Assembly: GCF_004664715.2 (NCBI RefSeq)
Contig: NC_051067.1
Span: 66,544,982-66,608,981 of the forward strand
From: Peromyscus leucopus
Taxonomy: Eukaryota; Chordata; Mammalia; Rodentia; Cricetidae
Length of the DNA: 64,000 bases
Direction: 5' to 3'
Shown here: positions 11,757 through 24,442 of the stretch, piece after piece
Position numbering within the stretch: position 1 is the stretch's first letter
Layout of the letters: the number at the start of each line of letters is the position of its first letter
Position numbers and translations under genes: made by a program
Notes under the pieces: generated by a model
Told to the model about the DNA's origin: nothing
The model's input: the letters and a program-made list of their open reading frames with translations, nothing else
Databases searched by the model: none

Positions 11757-14290
11757 GTCAAAGTATCTATATTCACAGAATGTAGCATAGTACATATAAG
11801 TGACCCTAAAAATTGCACCAGGGAACTCCTATAGCTCATAAATACTTTCAGTTAAATAACTAGATACAAAATTACCTCACCAAAATCAGTTGCCCTCCCA
11901 TATACAAGTAACAAACTGAGAAAGAAATCAGGGAAACAACACCTTTCACAATAGCCTCAAATAATATACAATTTCTTGGAATAACACTAATCAAGCAAGT
12001 GAAAGCCTTGTACAACAAAAACTTTAAGACACTGAAAAAAGAAACTAATGTAGTATCAGAAGATGGAGAGATCTCTGATGCTCACGGACAAAATTCTAAC
12101 ACAATGCTTCACAGACACAAAACAAAACAACACAGGATAGCTAAAATAATCCTAAATAATAAAAGAACGGCTAGAGGTATTATCAACTTTGACCTCAAGT
12201 TGTACTACAGAGCTATAGTTATGAAAGCACCATGGTATTGGCACAAAAACAGATATATTGATCAATGGAATTGAAATGAAGACCAGAACATAAATCTGCA
12301 CACCCATGGACACTGGACTTTTTATAAGAAAACCAGAAATACATGCTGGAAAAAAAAAAGATAGAATCTTAAACAAATGGTGCTGATCAAACTGGGTGGC
12401 TACAGGTAGAAGAATCCATATAGATCCATAGTTAAAACCCTGCACAAAACTCAAGTCAAAATGGATCAAAGACCACCACATGAAGCCTGATACACTGACC
12501 CTGATAGAAGAGAAAGTGGGAAAAGCCTTGAACTCATTGGCATAGGAAAAGACTCTCTGAACAGAACACCATCAGCACAGGCACTAAGATCAACAATTAA
12601 TAAACAGGACCTCATGAAACTGAAAAGTTGCTGCATAGTAAAGGACAATGTCATTCTGACAAAGTGACAGCCTACATATTTGACAGAGGGCTAATATCCA
12701 AAATACATAAAGTGCTCAAAAACCTAGATATCAAGAAAACAAATAACTCAATTTTAAAATGTGGTATAGATCTAAACACTGAATTCTCAAAGAAGAATTC
12801 CATGGCTGAGAAACACTTAAAGAAATGCTTAACATCCTTAGCCATCAGGGAAATACACATCAAAACTACTTTGAGATTTCATCATACACCCATCAGAATG
12901 GCTAAGAACAATAAAAACAAGTCACAGCTCATGCTGGCAAGGATGTGGAGCAAGGGAATACTCATCCTTTACGGAGGGGAGTATATACTTGAACAGTCAC
13001 TACAGAAATCAGTGTGGTGGTTTCTCAGGAAGATGGGAACTATCTACCTCAAGACCCAGCTCTAGCACTCTTGGGTATATATGCAAAGGTCACTTCATCC
13101 TACCACAGAGATACTTGCTTAACCATGTTCTTTGCTTCTCTATTCATAATAGCCAGAAATTGGAAACGACCTAGCTGCCCCTCAACAGATGAACAAAATT
13201 TTTAAAAACATGGTACATTTACACAATGGAGTATTATTCAGCCATTAAGAAAATGAAAGTCCTAGCTAAATGGATGGGAGTAGACCCCGGGAAGACAAAT
13301 ATGGTATGTATTTGCTTGTATATGAATATTAGTGGTTATGTCAATGAAAATGAAGCTGCAATCCACAGAGCTATAGAGGTTAGGTATAGCATATGGGACT
13401 AGAGTGTACAGATACATCTCTTTAGAAAATAGAAAAGATAGGCACTGATGGATGGGGCAGGGACTGGAATGGGGGGATCAAATGGGTAAGGGGAAGGAAG
13501 AGGGGATCAAAGGATGGAATATAGGGAGAGACGGTGAAAAGAAGGGCCATTTGGGGATATTATGGAAGTCTAATATAGCAGAAACTTCCTATAATATATA
13601 TACACATCTGAAGGCTATCTAAATGGAATCTCCAAACAATGGGGGAGACACAACCCCAACTGGACATCTCGTCACCATATGAAGCTTCCAGTACCTGGAA
13701 TGGGTTGCATCAGAGTTGTTGGCCAAAGGGATCCCATGATAATCCCCAAACATCCCAAGCCATTGCCAAGACTAAAGGTCACTCTCTACAAACTGAGAGC
13801 AAGGCCCTACTGCTGAAGACAATACCTACACAACTTACTGAACATAGAGACGGTACCTATGTAGAACTTGTACTCTTATGTTCTAGTGTCTTTGGCACAG
13901 GAAGATAGTCTTCAAGCTACCAAAGGAGAAATGTAAACACCAACCCAGATACAAACCCTCTGATCTAAGATGCTGTCCTGCCTGTAAGATATCATAGGGC
14001 AATGGTGGCACAAAGCTTTTGGGAGTAACCAGCCTATATCTGATTTGACCTAAGCCCACTCCACAAGCTGGAACCCATACCTGACATTGCTTGGGTGATC
14101 AAGAACCTGAGTCTAGATAGCCCAAGGACTTAAGGGAAAACCAAATACTACTTACTAAAACACCTTAGCAATAAAATGACTCCTATGGCATTCTGTTATA
14201 CTCACAGATCAATGCCTTGATCAGCCATTATCAGAACTTTCTCCAGAACAGATAGGAAAAAGAAAAGAGACCCACAGCCATACAATATGG

Positions 14291-14336
14291 GGAGAGAGAG
14301 AGGGAGAGAGAGAGAGAGAGGAAGAGAGAGAGAGAG
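14291..14336. repeat. (GA)n tract in the LINE-1 3' UTR
   Basis: An imperfect GA run. Confidence 0.95.
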
Positions 14337-15185
14337 CAAGCTTGGAATACTTATCCCTACACAGGGCATCTCCATCAGATCCCTCCCCTTTGGTTTAGGT
14401 TACCCTGGAGAACAGGAGGGAGAAAGAGCCAGAGGGGATGGAGGATACCAAGGAAACAAGGCCCTCTAAATCAACATGATGAACACACATATGAACTCAC
14501 AGTGACTGAGGTAGTACCAGATGGGATCCTAGAGTGGAAAGAAGAGTGGAGACAAGCCCCCAAACCTAATCCAGAAGCTATTTCCAATTGATCAGCACTT
14601 GCAAATGAAAATTTCATTTTCCCCAAGGAAGTCTCACTGGGGAAACAAAGTACTCTTAAGAATAGGCTGCAGGCCCAGCAATAGATGGTCAACAAAAAAA
14701 AAAAAAAAAAAAAAAAAAACAATTCAATGGCATCTTTGGAGATTCCTTGTCTCATAATGTTGTGTCGTATTTTCACTTTGTTTTGATTTCTTTTAAATTT
14801 TATCTATTAAAAAATTTATTTTTTAAATTTTATTTATTTCTCTCTTTAACCTACAGGTCCTTTGTGTATATATCATGGCTTCCAGCTTAGTGCCTTTATG
14901 AAATTCCTGAGTGTGTCAACCAGAGGATCTCTGCATCTATTATCTATTTCTTGTACCCTTTCTTGAGCTGTTTTCCTTCTATTGTTTTGTCCTATTCCAA
15001 TGTGTTTTTGTTCTATATTTTTATGTTTTATTTTATGACTCTCCTGTAGAGGCCTGTTTGTTTTCTAATGAGACATAAAGGGGTTGGTCTGGGTGGGAGG
15101 GGAGGGGAGGAACTAGGGGCAGAGGGAGGGGACACTAATCAGAATATATTATATGAGAAAAAAGTCTACTTTCAGTAAAAGGAAA

Positions 15186-16609
15186 AAGAGACATGGACTT
15201 ATATAATATTTACTGGAAGGACAATCAGAAAATATTTCTGGGCAATAGCAGATAAAGGAAATCAAGGTATCTGAAAAGCACATTATTTTAAATACTTAAG
15301 GTACTAATAAATCTGTGTAAACAACAATATATATCATACTAATTGGAGTAATTTGGGCTGAGAGAGCACAGTGCATGCGAGTCTGACTTCATTATTCTTA
15401 TTTTGGTGGGCTAGAAAGAAAAGGATGCAGTCAAATATAAAGGCAAAATATCTCCTTAATTATAAAATATCCACTTTTATTTCTTTCATTCTGTAGATAA
15501 AATATTTCTTCAAAAGTAATGCTGTCACTTAAAGTCCTTACCATGTGTATATCTTTTAAAGAATGACGGTGCCCTTTGAAAAGCAATGGCTTTATCTGTA
15601 GGGGGATGCCACACTGGCCCCAGGTTACACACAGAAGGACAAAGAGCACCTCACTACAGTTCAGTGAAGCATTTGTGCAGGAGCCCTGATGGCAGCTTCC
15701 AGATACCCTTTGATGATGGATGATAATATTAAGCTCATACTCAGAGACAGCATACAATAACTCTCCATTTCCTGATATTAAAAACCTATAAGGAACATAA
15801 AGCTAGCCTCATATCATAATTTACCCCCAAAGCACTTCTTCGTGATAACTGAAGTCAAAAAAGAATAAGAGGGTTCAGGGACACTGGCAGGTGTCAGGGC
15901 TAAGGCAAGACAGTCAAGAGATGGTCCAGCCAGAAGTTGAACTCAGGAAGGCAGAGGACAAGATGCCGGGTGGAGAGGTGGAAGACAGCTGACTCAGTTG
16001 CACTGAGAGATATGTTATCAACAGGTTTTACTTTATTGTGCTTTTTTTAAAATAAGGTTTACCCTAATATAACGCAGAAGAGATACAACAAATGGAATCA
16101 TTATTCTATTTTTCTATATCTTCCGTCCTCAATTGAGATAGGAAGGATTTGATCCATAATATATTATTTAGACAAAGAAACAAATGGTCACTTTCCCACT
16201 ACCACAGTCTGCAATGAGCTCTAGTCGAGGGAAGAGAAATTTAGAACCAAATGGGGGGAAACACTGTGTGTCATCCCGCTCTGAGTTTGAACATGATACA
16301 GACTACAGCGACAGTAATGGAGGCCTCTCAAGTGAGCTTCGGTAGGAGTCCTAGGATCTAATGTGTCAAGCTTGCTGGAAGGAAGGTGAGGAGAACAGTG
16401 GGTAACTCCAGAGAAGCCCTGTGAGTGTTAGAAACAGCTTCTCATTGCTAGAGAAGGAAGAAACAGCCATGCAAAGGGCGTGTAGGGGTCCCACAGCAGC
16501 ACACCAAGAGTCTCTCATTTTGCTACTAGTCCCAAAGCAGAGAATGTATGAAAAGTGACAGGGCTGTTGCTTAAGCAACTATGTCATCTGAATGAGAACT
16601 GGAGCGAGT
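15186..16609. other. No recognised feature
   Basis: Intronic sequence between the LINE-1 tail and an ancient L1 fragment. No exon or repeat family recognised. Confidence 0.45.
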
Positions 16610-16960
16610 AAATAGATAACTCATATCATGGGAGCAATGAAAACGAATGAAATACAGCCGTAGGCAACAATGTAGACAGATCACAAGTCATAATGCCAAA
16701 TGAAAGAAGACAGAACGCATGCTGGGTGATATGGTTTTATATGAAATTCAAAACTAGCAAAACTAAAAAATAATACTAAAAGATAAGGCAGAAATTGCAC
16801 CCATGTAGAAAGGAAGACCTTTCCAATGACTGCAAGAAGACCACAAGGCACTTTCGAGGCTCTGAAGGTAGCCTATATTTATTCTCCTGTGTAGTTATTG
16901 CGTTAATCTTCACATGGCAGTAATTCCTTTATAACCTTATGGGTACTGCACTTTTACACA
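16610..16960 (+). mobile_element. Ancient L1M-type 3' fragment
   Basis: GTCATAATGCCAAATGAAAG, then GATATGGTTTTATATGAAAT and CTAGCAAAACTAA follow the 3' end of old mammalian L1s in order. Confidence 0.55.
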
Positions 16961-17018
16961 GTATGTGTGTGTGTGAGTGTGTGTGTGTCTATGTGTATGT
17001 GCCAGTGCATGTGTGTGA
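16961..17018. repeat. Imperfect (TG)n microsatellite
   Basis: Interrupted TG runs with GAG, CTA and CCA breaks. Confidence 0.9.
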
Positions 17019-17234
17019 GAAAAAGAGTAAGTGCAAGAAAGAACACATGAATAAATATCATGACTATATGTGGATGAGAATAAATATCTATGGGCATCTG
17101 AGTTAAAAGTGCAAGCTACTAAGAAGTGGACAAATCAAGATGGCTTCTGATACTGCTTTAGCAAAATTCACAGTGACACAAGATGTTTATACTCAGACAA
17201 ATCATCTCTCAAATAAAGAACAAATATTCTAAAA

Positions 17235-17616
17235 TGTTATGCATCTTTCTATGGCTTCTGAAATTCATGTTGAAACTCAGCCACCAATGAACAGTATTAA
17301 GAAGTGAGGCCTTAAGGAGGTGATTCAAAAGTGGACTCCCTGTGGACAGGATTATGTGCCCTTATAAAGAGGCCTGATGGAGGGATTCATCCCCTTACTC
17401 TTCTGCTACCTGCAGAGTAAAGACAGATCAGGCTGTCCCTCTTGAGGCCACAGCAATCAGTCACCATCTTAGAGGCAGAGAGCAGCGCTCACCAGACACC
17501 AAGCCTGGCAGAGCTTTAATCAGAACTTCTTGGGCTCCACTGCTGGGAAAATGAATCTGTTCTTTACCTCGTCCAGTCTCAGGTACTTTGTAATAGCAGC
17601 ACAGACTAGACAGAGG
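17235..17616 (+). mobile_element. MLT1-type MaLR LTR
   Basis: ATTCATGTTGAAACTCAGCC, GTGCCCTTATAAAGAGGCC, CTCACCAGACACCAAGCCTG and the end CCAGTCTCAGGTACTTTGTA/ATAGCAGCACAGACTAGACA give a near-complete MLT1/MST-like LTR in correct order. Confidence 0.75.
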
Positions 17617-17639
17617 TCCCAAATGTACAGAAGCACAGG

Positions 17640-18459
17640 TTATACATCATAGGCCATTTTAGATAAAACACCTACTGGATAATTGAATCCACCCAATTAG
17701 ACAACATTCATAAAGACCTATGAATCCACAGTTTGGAATAAAATTATAATTTAATATTCTAGAATTTCTATCTTTACATTAATGTTTTGGGAATTAAAAA
17801 TATGCTAATATTCTTGGTCAAGTACTAAAATTTTAGAAATTTGATTTTGATTTTCCTTTCTTAAATTTAAGTAACGTTTACTAGGTTAAATAGTGTATTC
17901 GTCTAAATAATGTATACCACTTGTTCATCTTCTATCTTGGCATTCATAAGTACTGATCAGCAGAATATAAACAATGGTTATTTGGGGTGGTGGAATACTG
18001 AGTAAACTATTTTTAGCTTTCTGAATTCTTTAAATCTATAAAATAACATACAGACATTAGTTTTATGGTAGTAAATACATTATTTTTCCAAACGGACTTA
18101 GTGAGTTCAAAAGCTAAACAGTCTTTGCGCCCCCAGTTTCTGCCCTCCTGCTTACATATCCCATGTTTTGTCATCCTTACTCACTCAAGGACTCCTTTTT
18201 CCCTTTTTGTGTGTGTAGGGTGCTGTGAGCAGTTAATGGGGTGCTGAGGGAGAGGGTGCCATGTTCCAGAAATCACCCTTATTGGAGCTCATGTGAGAAA
18301 ACATAATTAAACTTAGTGAGTCAAAAAGGAAAAAACAAAAACAAAAACAAACAAACAAAAAAAGATACCCAAGTGGAGGTGGGGGCATTTGGAGGAAGAG
18401 GACTTCAGTGAGAGAGGAGGAGGGGATGAGAGAAACAGGGGATAGAAATGTCCAAAACC

Positions 18460-18522
<63 letters not shown>

Positions 18523-20297
18523 TGTGTGTGTACCTGAAATTGTCAAATAAATAAAAATAAAACAAATAGTTTTCTTCCCTTCTTGCCCCTTTCCTCCCTA
18601 CTCTACCCCCCCCCACACACACACAAAACACAGAGAATCCAACAAAACCCCTAAGACACTTACAGTCTAAAAATAATCCTCCTCCTCTATCTGTACCCAG
18701 TGGAGGAAGTGAAGTTTCAAAGCAAGTCACATCCCCTAATGACAAAACAAGAGGCTGTGTGTGACCTGCTCTCCAAACAAGATGACAAACTCTGCTACCT
18801 GACGTTGTTTACTGTTAGCAAACCAGCACTCTGAACTCCACTGTTTTCTCTGACACCGCATCCCCTGTTAATGAGGAAGGTGTTGTGAGGAACTAATTAA
18901 CAGCCCAGGGCTTTCTCAGAGATGCCTACCTGGCAGAGAGCACGCAGGCCCCTCCCCCCTGGCCTGCAGTGACAGCTGTCTAGAACTTGGGAGTGCACTC
19001 ACATGGGCAGAAAGTGAAGATGTTCCACCCGGCTGCACATTTTGATATAATTATCTGGCCCGGATATTTTGGATGAAGGTAAATGCACCCACCCGAAGCA
19101 CCTGATTCTACTCGTCTACTAAACTGAAAACAAACACCCTACTTTTTCAAAGATTGAAAAAAAAAAAAAGTTGTTTCTGGTGAATTGAAGTCCAAACACA
19201 AACCAGCAGGAGTTGCTTTTTCTTTGGCAACAGCACAGAGCTGTTCGGGGATGGACTGCCGCTATGCACACGTAAGCACCACCCATCATACAGGTACCAA
19301 TGGCTCTGGAACAGCCAAGTTCAAGTACCTACAAACCCAGTAAATATCCAACAGAGGCCATCAGTTTGGACCTAAATTCTAGGAGACCCTCAGGGAGCAT
19401 TTTCACATTCCTTACTCTGGCTCCATCCTGGGAACCCACCCTGAAACCTCCTGTGGCATGATGAGTAAACAGTGAAGTGATAAAATAAAATTTTAAAGCA
19501 GTATTCAAAACACCCCTAGCCAAACGGTGTCGTGCTAATGACTTCTACTTTTAGCTGACAAGTCGTGCTATTTAAACAACCACATTTTGCTGCAAGACAG
19601 CCTTCAGGAACAGGTACCAAGGCAACCAGGCTGCTGCCGGGCTGTGGGGAGCTATGGGGAGCTGGGGGAGGAAGGACGCACTGATAAGGATCCAAATCAC
19701 CACCACAAACTCAACAAATTATCTGAAGGAAAAAACGAAGAACTGGACTTCATTCAACATCCATCTGGTGTCTCTGCCAGGAAAGAAATAACTTAGGGCT
19801 CCCTGTCTTTAACCAATTTCACATTCCAGAACTGCAAGGAAGGAAGATTCAAAGCTGCTCAAAGGATGGATGATTTGAGAGCGATTTCTGTGGTTGACAT
19901 TTTCGTGATATTTCTGGACATGACATCTTTGGTTGATGACTTAGGTATAGAATATGGAGCTAGTAATCCCTGTAACCTACTCCTGTTAGAAAAGCTAAAC
20001 ACATAACATTGTTGCTGTCAAAATACGTCACCATGGACTCATATGTCAAAATAGTTTTATGTCAAAAGCTATTAATCATAATATCAATATATAGAATGAA
20101 GGAGGCAAGCAATATAAATTTCATTTCTTCCCAATATGAATAATAAAAATCTGTCACATGTACATTCTGAATCAAACCCCAGAACCAAATCCTGAAAGTA
20201 AGCAGAGGCCTGCAGAAATCCAGCCTGCCCTAGTGGAGGACGAGACACGGGCCATCTGGGGAAAACAATCAGCAAACATCTACCCTACTGAAGTGGT
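17640..20297. other. Repeat-poor sequence with one long (TG)n tract
   Basis: A/T-rich to 18300, then a (CAAA)-rich run at 18330-18364 and (TG)n at 18462-18532. From 18540 to 20290 no transposable element is recognised, which makes this one of the more repeat-poor parts of the intron. Confidence 0.5.
18462..18532. repeat. (TG)n microsatellite, about 70 bp
   Basis: A TG run with a single TA interruption; one of the longest in the window. Confidence 0.99.
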
Positions 20298-20433
20298 AAC
20301 ACCTTGACTTTATCTCAGCGAAGCTGACTTGTGAACTTACCTCCAGAACTGTAATAAAATTGTTTTTTTGTTTTTGTTTTTTTTTAGCCACTGAATTTAG
20401 ACAGTCTGTTGCAACAGCAAAAAGAAACTAATA
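20298..20433 (+). mobile_element. MaLR-type LTR 3' end
   Basis: GTAACACCTTGACTTTATCT, CCTCCAGAACTGTAATAAAA, TAGCCACTGAATTTAGACAG and GCAAAAAGAAACTAATAGAG match the 3' end of a mammalian MaLR LTR. Confidence 0.6.
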
Positions 20434-20783
20434 GAGTGATGGTTTCTAAAAACTGCCCTGCGTGCCTCCCTGCATGGGCCGACAGTGAATCAGAACGCCC
20501 CCTTGCATCTATTGAGCTGTTCCCAGCTTCAAGGCTCTATTGGCAAAATCTATGCCGGTTGTTGCCTCCTGTTACACAAAGTGGAGTAAAATGAATGTAT
20601 TTTTGTCTTGGCACAGGAAATGTACAATTGCACAGGTTTTGACTCCTATAGAAGGCTATTAAACATTGTTACTGATATTACAATACCTGAAATATGCCTC
20701 CAAATCTTTCTCCTGTTATACTTTGCCTAACAGTGGCTACCGTACTTTTGGTTTTCTCAAAAGACATTGAAAAGTTAATGGAA

Positions 20784-20863
20784 GGGCTGGAGAGATAGCT
20801 CAGTGGTAAAGGTGTTTGTTCATGGAGGCATGGGGATGTGAGTTCAGAGCCCCAGAACCCACA
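20784..20863 (+). mobile_element. B4-type SINE, left part (split)
   Basis: GGGCTGGAGAGATAGCTCAG to CCCCAGAACCCACATG is the tRNA-derived head. The element continues at 21217 after a reverse-oriented LTR. Confidence 0.7.
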
Positions 20864-21216
20864 TGTCCTAGCGTTTCTATTGCTGTGAAGAGACACCATG
20901 ACCATGGCAACTCTTACAAAGGGAAACATTTCACTGGTGCTGGCTTACTGTTTCAGAGGTTTAGGCCATTATCTTCGTGGCAGTGTGCAGGCAGGAATGT
21001 GGTTGGAGGAGCTGAGTGCTCTACATCTTGATCCACAGACAGTAGAAACAACTGTGTCACTGAGCCTGGCTTGAATATATATGAAACCTCAAAGCCTGCC
21101 TCCATAGTGACACATTTCCTCCAATCAGACCGAATCTCCTAATAGTGCTACTCTCTATGGCCCAGCATGCAAACACAAGAGTCTGTTGGGGCCATTCCTA
21201 TTCAAACAACCATACC
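20864..21216 (-). mobile_element. MTD/MTE-like MaLR LTR inserted in the B4 SINE
   Basis: TGTCCTAGCGTTTCTATTGC, TGTGAAGAGACACCATGACC and TACATCTTGATCCACAGACA are the reverse complement of a rodent MaLR LTR. The target duplication is not clean (ACATG against CCATG). Confidence 0.7.
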
Positions 21217-21440
21217 ATGTAAAAGCTGGGTAGCCCTAGTGCTGGACAAGTGCAGACAGTGGATCTCTGGAGTTCTGGAAGCCGGTTTAGATGAATGAAG
21301 AAGCTCCAGGTTCAGTGAGAGACTCTGTCTCTAAAGACCCAGGTGGAGAGCAATAGAGTTTCAATCACCATTGATCTCCGGATTCCACGAAAACACATGA
21401 TGGACACCTGCATGGACACATGGACACATGTATACAGAAA
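21217..21440 (+). mobile_element. B4-type SINE, right part
   Basis: AAAAGCTGGGTAGCCCTAGT, CTCCAGGTTCAGTGAGAGAC and CAGGTGGAGAGCAATAGAG continue the SINE begun at 20784. Confidence 0.65.
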
Positions 21441-21500
21441 GACAGACAAAACAGAGACAGACAGACAGACACACAAAGTGGGGGAGGGAGAGAGGGCAAA
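21433..21500. repeat. (GACA)n and purine-rich tract
   Basis: GACAGACAGACAGACACAC is followed by GGGGGAGGGAGAGAGGGC. Confidence 0.9.
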
Positions 21501-21682
21501 AGAGAAAGGAAGGGAGCAAGATAATGGGTAAGTCCATCTCCCTAGATACTGAGACTAACGAGGTAGGTAGTGGGCAAATGAGCGTGAAGCAGCAGAGAAA
21601 GGCTAGCTAGCTGCATGCCAGTTATCTGTTTATAACTCCCTTTCCTGGCCATAAGACCCAAAAAGAATTGTTTTCTCTTTAC

Positions 21683-21845
21683 AAGTGCTGGGTGTTGTTA
21701 TACACACCTCTAATCCCAGTCCTCAGAAGGTTGAGGCAGGAGGCTAAGAATTAGATGTCAGCTTAGGCTACTTGGTGACTACCACACCCAGGGCTATCTA
21801 GCTGGACCTTGTCCCCAAAAGCATCAAAGATCAAAATAAGCAAAA
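21683..21845 (+). mobile_element. Diverged B1-type SINE
   Basis: GTGCTGGGTGTTGTTATACA, CTCTAATCCCAGTCCTCAGA and GGTTGAGGCAGGAGG follow B1/PB1 order. Confidence 0.6.
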
Positions 21846-22284
21846 AGATAGGAAACCTTTGGGATAATCAAAACATAGGGGTACAGTATCCTGAGAAGGC
21901 TTTAAACTAGAATTTGGGTGAATTGGGGCATCTTCCTTCTTTCTTTAGGGCATTACCTCATTGTTTATGTCAAACATGGTTTACTGAAATACCTCCTCCA
22001 ATAATCCCATACACCGTGCCCTTAACATGACATGCTTTGCATATTGGGTCTGCATTGAATTGTGGCCATTCCTTTAGAAATGTGAACTAGGTGGAACATG
22101 GAAAGAGCCTGGGTACCAGACTATGCAGCTTGGGCACATGAGATATAACCTGTGGCATCTTCTGAAGGAAACACCACAGAAGCAGGGCTCAGGGAACCCT
22201 GCAAAGTAAGAGGACACTGGAACAAACAAGGTGTCTTCACTGACAGCAGTGTAAACTCACGGACGTACAAGTGAGATGATGCTA
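21846..22284. other. No recognised feature
   Basis: No repeat family or exon recognised. Confidence 0.4.
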
Positions 22285-22715
22285 GATCACACATTTTATC
22301 TTCTGCCGCTATATAACACAACATCATAGGCTGGACAACTTATAAAGGAGATGTCTTTGTCACCATTCTGGGAACTGGGCAGGTCCATATCAAGACGTGG
22401 GCATTCGGTGGGGGCCTTCCTGCTACATCATCCCATGGTGGAGAGCACTGCACAGTGAGAACGAAGCATTTTTATCTGCTGCTGCCCCTTCCTCTTTGTT
22501 TTCTCCCTCTGTTTTCCTTCCCCTTTCTTCCTCCTCCTCCTCCTCTTTTCTCCTCCTCTTCATAAAGCCATTAATCCCACCTACGCACCCGGACCTACAC
22601 GATCTCATCTGACTGTACTCACTTCTCTCGGGGCTCCATTTCCAACACCACCAGCATACACAGGACTTGAGGGCTTCTGTTTCCTAACATGTGAACTTTG
22701 AGGGAACTCATTTGC
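22285..22715 (-). mobile_element. MLT1-type MaLR LTR with (TCC)n
   Basis: CATAGGCTGGACAACTTATA, GGTGGGGGCCTTCCTGCTAC and CTTTGAGGGAACTCATTTGC fit a reverse-oriented MLT1-like LTR. A TCC-rich tract at 22528-22562 lies within it. Confidence 0.55.
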
Positions 22716-24049
22716 AACCCAAGCACTCACCTGTCAATCAACCCCTGCCCCCAGCTGACCAGATTTATGAATGATCCAAGGAAATAACAGCCAAGGCTGT
22801 TCTACTAGGTGAACAAAAAGGCTGTGGTCAACACTGTGGCTAAGTACTGACAGTGAGCAATTCAATGGGCAGGAAAACACACAAATCTGTGATAAATTGG
22901 TGTTCAAAGAACTGTTAAAGAAACAACACAGACCAGAAAATTTCATTCATACACTACACAACACACTTCCGTAAGGATCTAGAGACAGTTAATAATTGGT
23001 AGGAGAAAAGGAGTCATATATTCAGTGGTAGCCACTGGTAAATTGCCTTTGCTCAAGTAAATAACCTCTTACCTCCCACCTATGATCATGGAAGCAAGCC
23101 TCATCCTTTAGCCAGTGTCCTAGGAACACAGGAAGCTGAGAAATAACCTTCTCTTGGATGTCAAGTTGGGTAAGTCATTTTCTGCATCCTCTTACAACAA
23201 ATTACAGCTAGGCGAGTCTTTTGGAGAGCAATTGCTTTCGCTCGAGTCAGTCAACTGAAATGACCAAACAATGAACCTTTACCACTGACCATTGATCTTG
23301 TTAATTGCATGTGCCACTACATTTGCTTCTCGGGTTTCCAGTCAGCCCTCTCTGTTAATACTGTTCCAATTGCTAAATGGTCAGAACACACGAAGTGACA
23401 GATTTAGTGTTTCACCAGCAATTTATTTAACTGACAGCTACCCAGTTGTTGTAGTGAATTGTGATTTATTTGTCTCACATTGTAGCACATAACCTTTTAA
23501 ATGTAAGAGGAAAAGCCGACTCCTTTTTAAAGCTTAATATATGACCATCTACCACTTTACCCTATGAACTGGATTTGAAAGACAAGGGATCAAGTGAGGG
23601 CTATGTCTCCTTTCCTGCAGCCCTTCCCTCAGTACAATGCATTCATGTATGGGGGTTCCATTACTAATCTTCATTTGCACACTGCACATGAATCCAAAGG
23701 AAATCTGAGGGCTTTACATGAAGGGCAGAAGGTGACCAGTTGGTTAAAAGAACCTAAAATTAAAAGTTAAAACAGGATTGGTTGGGGAAGAAATGTTATA
23801 ATGAAGGCTCCATGGGTAATTATCAAGCACCTTAATAGTTCCCAAGTTACACATAAAGCTTCTCAAGTGGAAATGTACTCCTGGTTTCATAGATTCTCAA
23901 AAGAATCAACATCTTCTGACAATTGACAATAATGGCTTAAGATATAGCCAGTAGCTGCAATAATTAAAGGGATAAAATAATGGCACTCCATCAAAGGGCA
24001 TGGAATACTGCCACAGACAGCTGTCTGTAAGCAAAATAGAAGACAGAAA
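22716..24049. other. No recognised feature
   Basis: Intronic sequence with no repeat family, exon or RNA gene that I can name. Confidence 0.45.
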
Positions 24050-24442
24050 ACTGGTTAGGTCTGCTCCCCCCAAATTCATATAAGGCCCAATATCTCAGGA
24101 TGTGGCTGTATTTGAAGACAGGGACTTTATGGGGGCGATTTATTTGAAATGGTGTCCTATGAGTGGACATCAATCCAGTCTCCATGGTCTCCAGAGGAGA
24201 GGACAGCATTTGGATACAGATAGAGAGGTGTTGTGAAGACACAGGGTGAGGAAGACAGAGGGAACTGTCTCTCATAGAGGAAGGAAAGGGGTATGGGACA
24301 GATCCTTCCTCTACAACATCAATACCCAGAAAGATCTAGCCCTCGGTATCAGACCTCCAGCCTTCCCAAAGGAGGGAGATCAGCTTCTGTTATTGAAGCT
24401 ATCTGAGTTGGAGCACAATGCTCCTTAGAAAATTAACACAGT
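24050..24442 (+). mobile_element. MLT1-like MaLR LTR
   Basis: CTGCTCCCCCCAAATTCATA, AATGGTGTCCTATGAGTGG, GACCTCCAGCCTTCCC and the end AAAATTAACACAG follow a mammalian MaLR LTR at high divergence. Confidence 0.5.

Larger units (their letters stand above)
8985..15185 (+). mobile_element. 5'-incomplete, interrupted rodent LINE-1 (ORF2 part plus 3' UTR)
   Basis: Translated pieces follow L1 ORF2 order. The endonuclease end PCILSDHHGLKL is near 8985. The reverse-transcriptase piece equivalent to RQGCPLSP/LFNIVL is near 11085-11150. [14 protein letters not shown] is at 12000, [12 protein letters not shown] at about 12200, MAEKHLKKCLTSLAIREI at about 12800, SLFIIARNWKRPSCPS at about 13135 and the MEYYSAIKK-equivalent at about 13225. 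Stops and frameshifts interrupt all of these, so it is a dead copy. The 3' UTR ends with a G-rich polypurine tract (15091-15130) and a decayed A-rich tail near 15175. The element is antisense to Rsu1. ORF1 and the first part of ORF2 are missing. It contains three later insertions, listed separately. Confidence 0.93.

Noticed and set aside
12628..13065. 145-codon open frame
   Set aside because: It is a fragment of LINE-1 ORF2 (MAEKHLKKC region), not a host gene.
18233..18745. 170-codon open frame with long His-Thr repeats
   Set aside because: It is a translation of a (TG)n microsatellite. The same holds for frames at 5439-5771, 26547-26885, 58054-58413 and 61986-62441.
20784..20863. tRNA-gene-like A/B box sequence in B2, B3, B4 and ID elements
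   Set aside because: These are SINE heads derived from tRNA or small RNA. None folds as a complete tRNA gene here.
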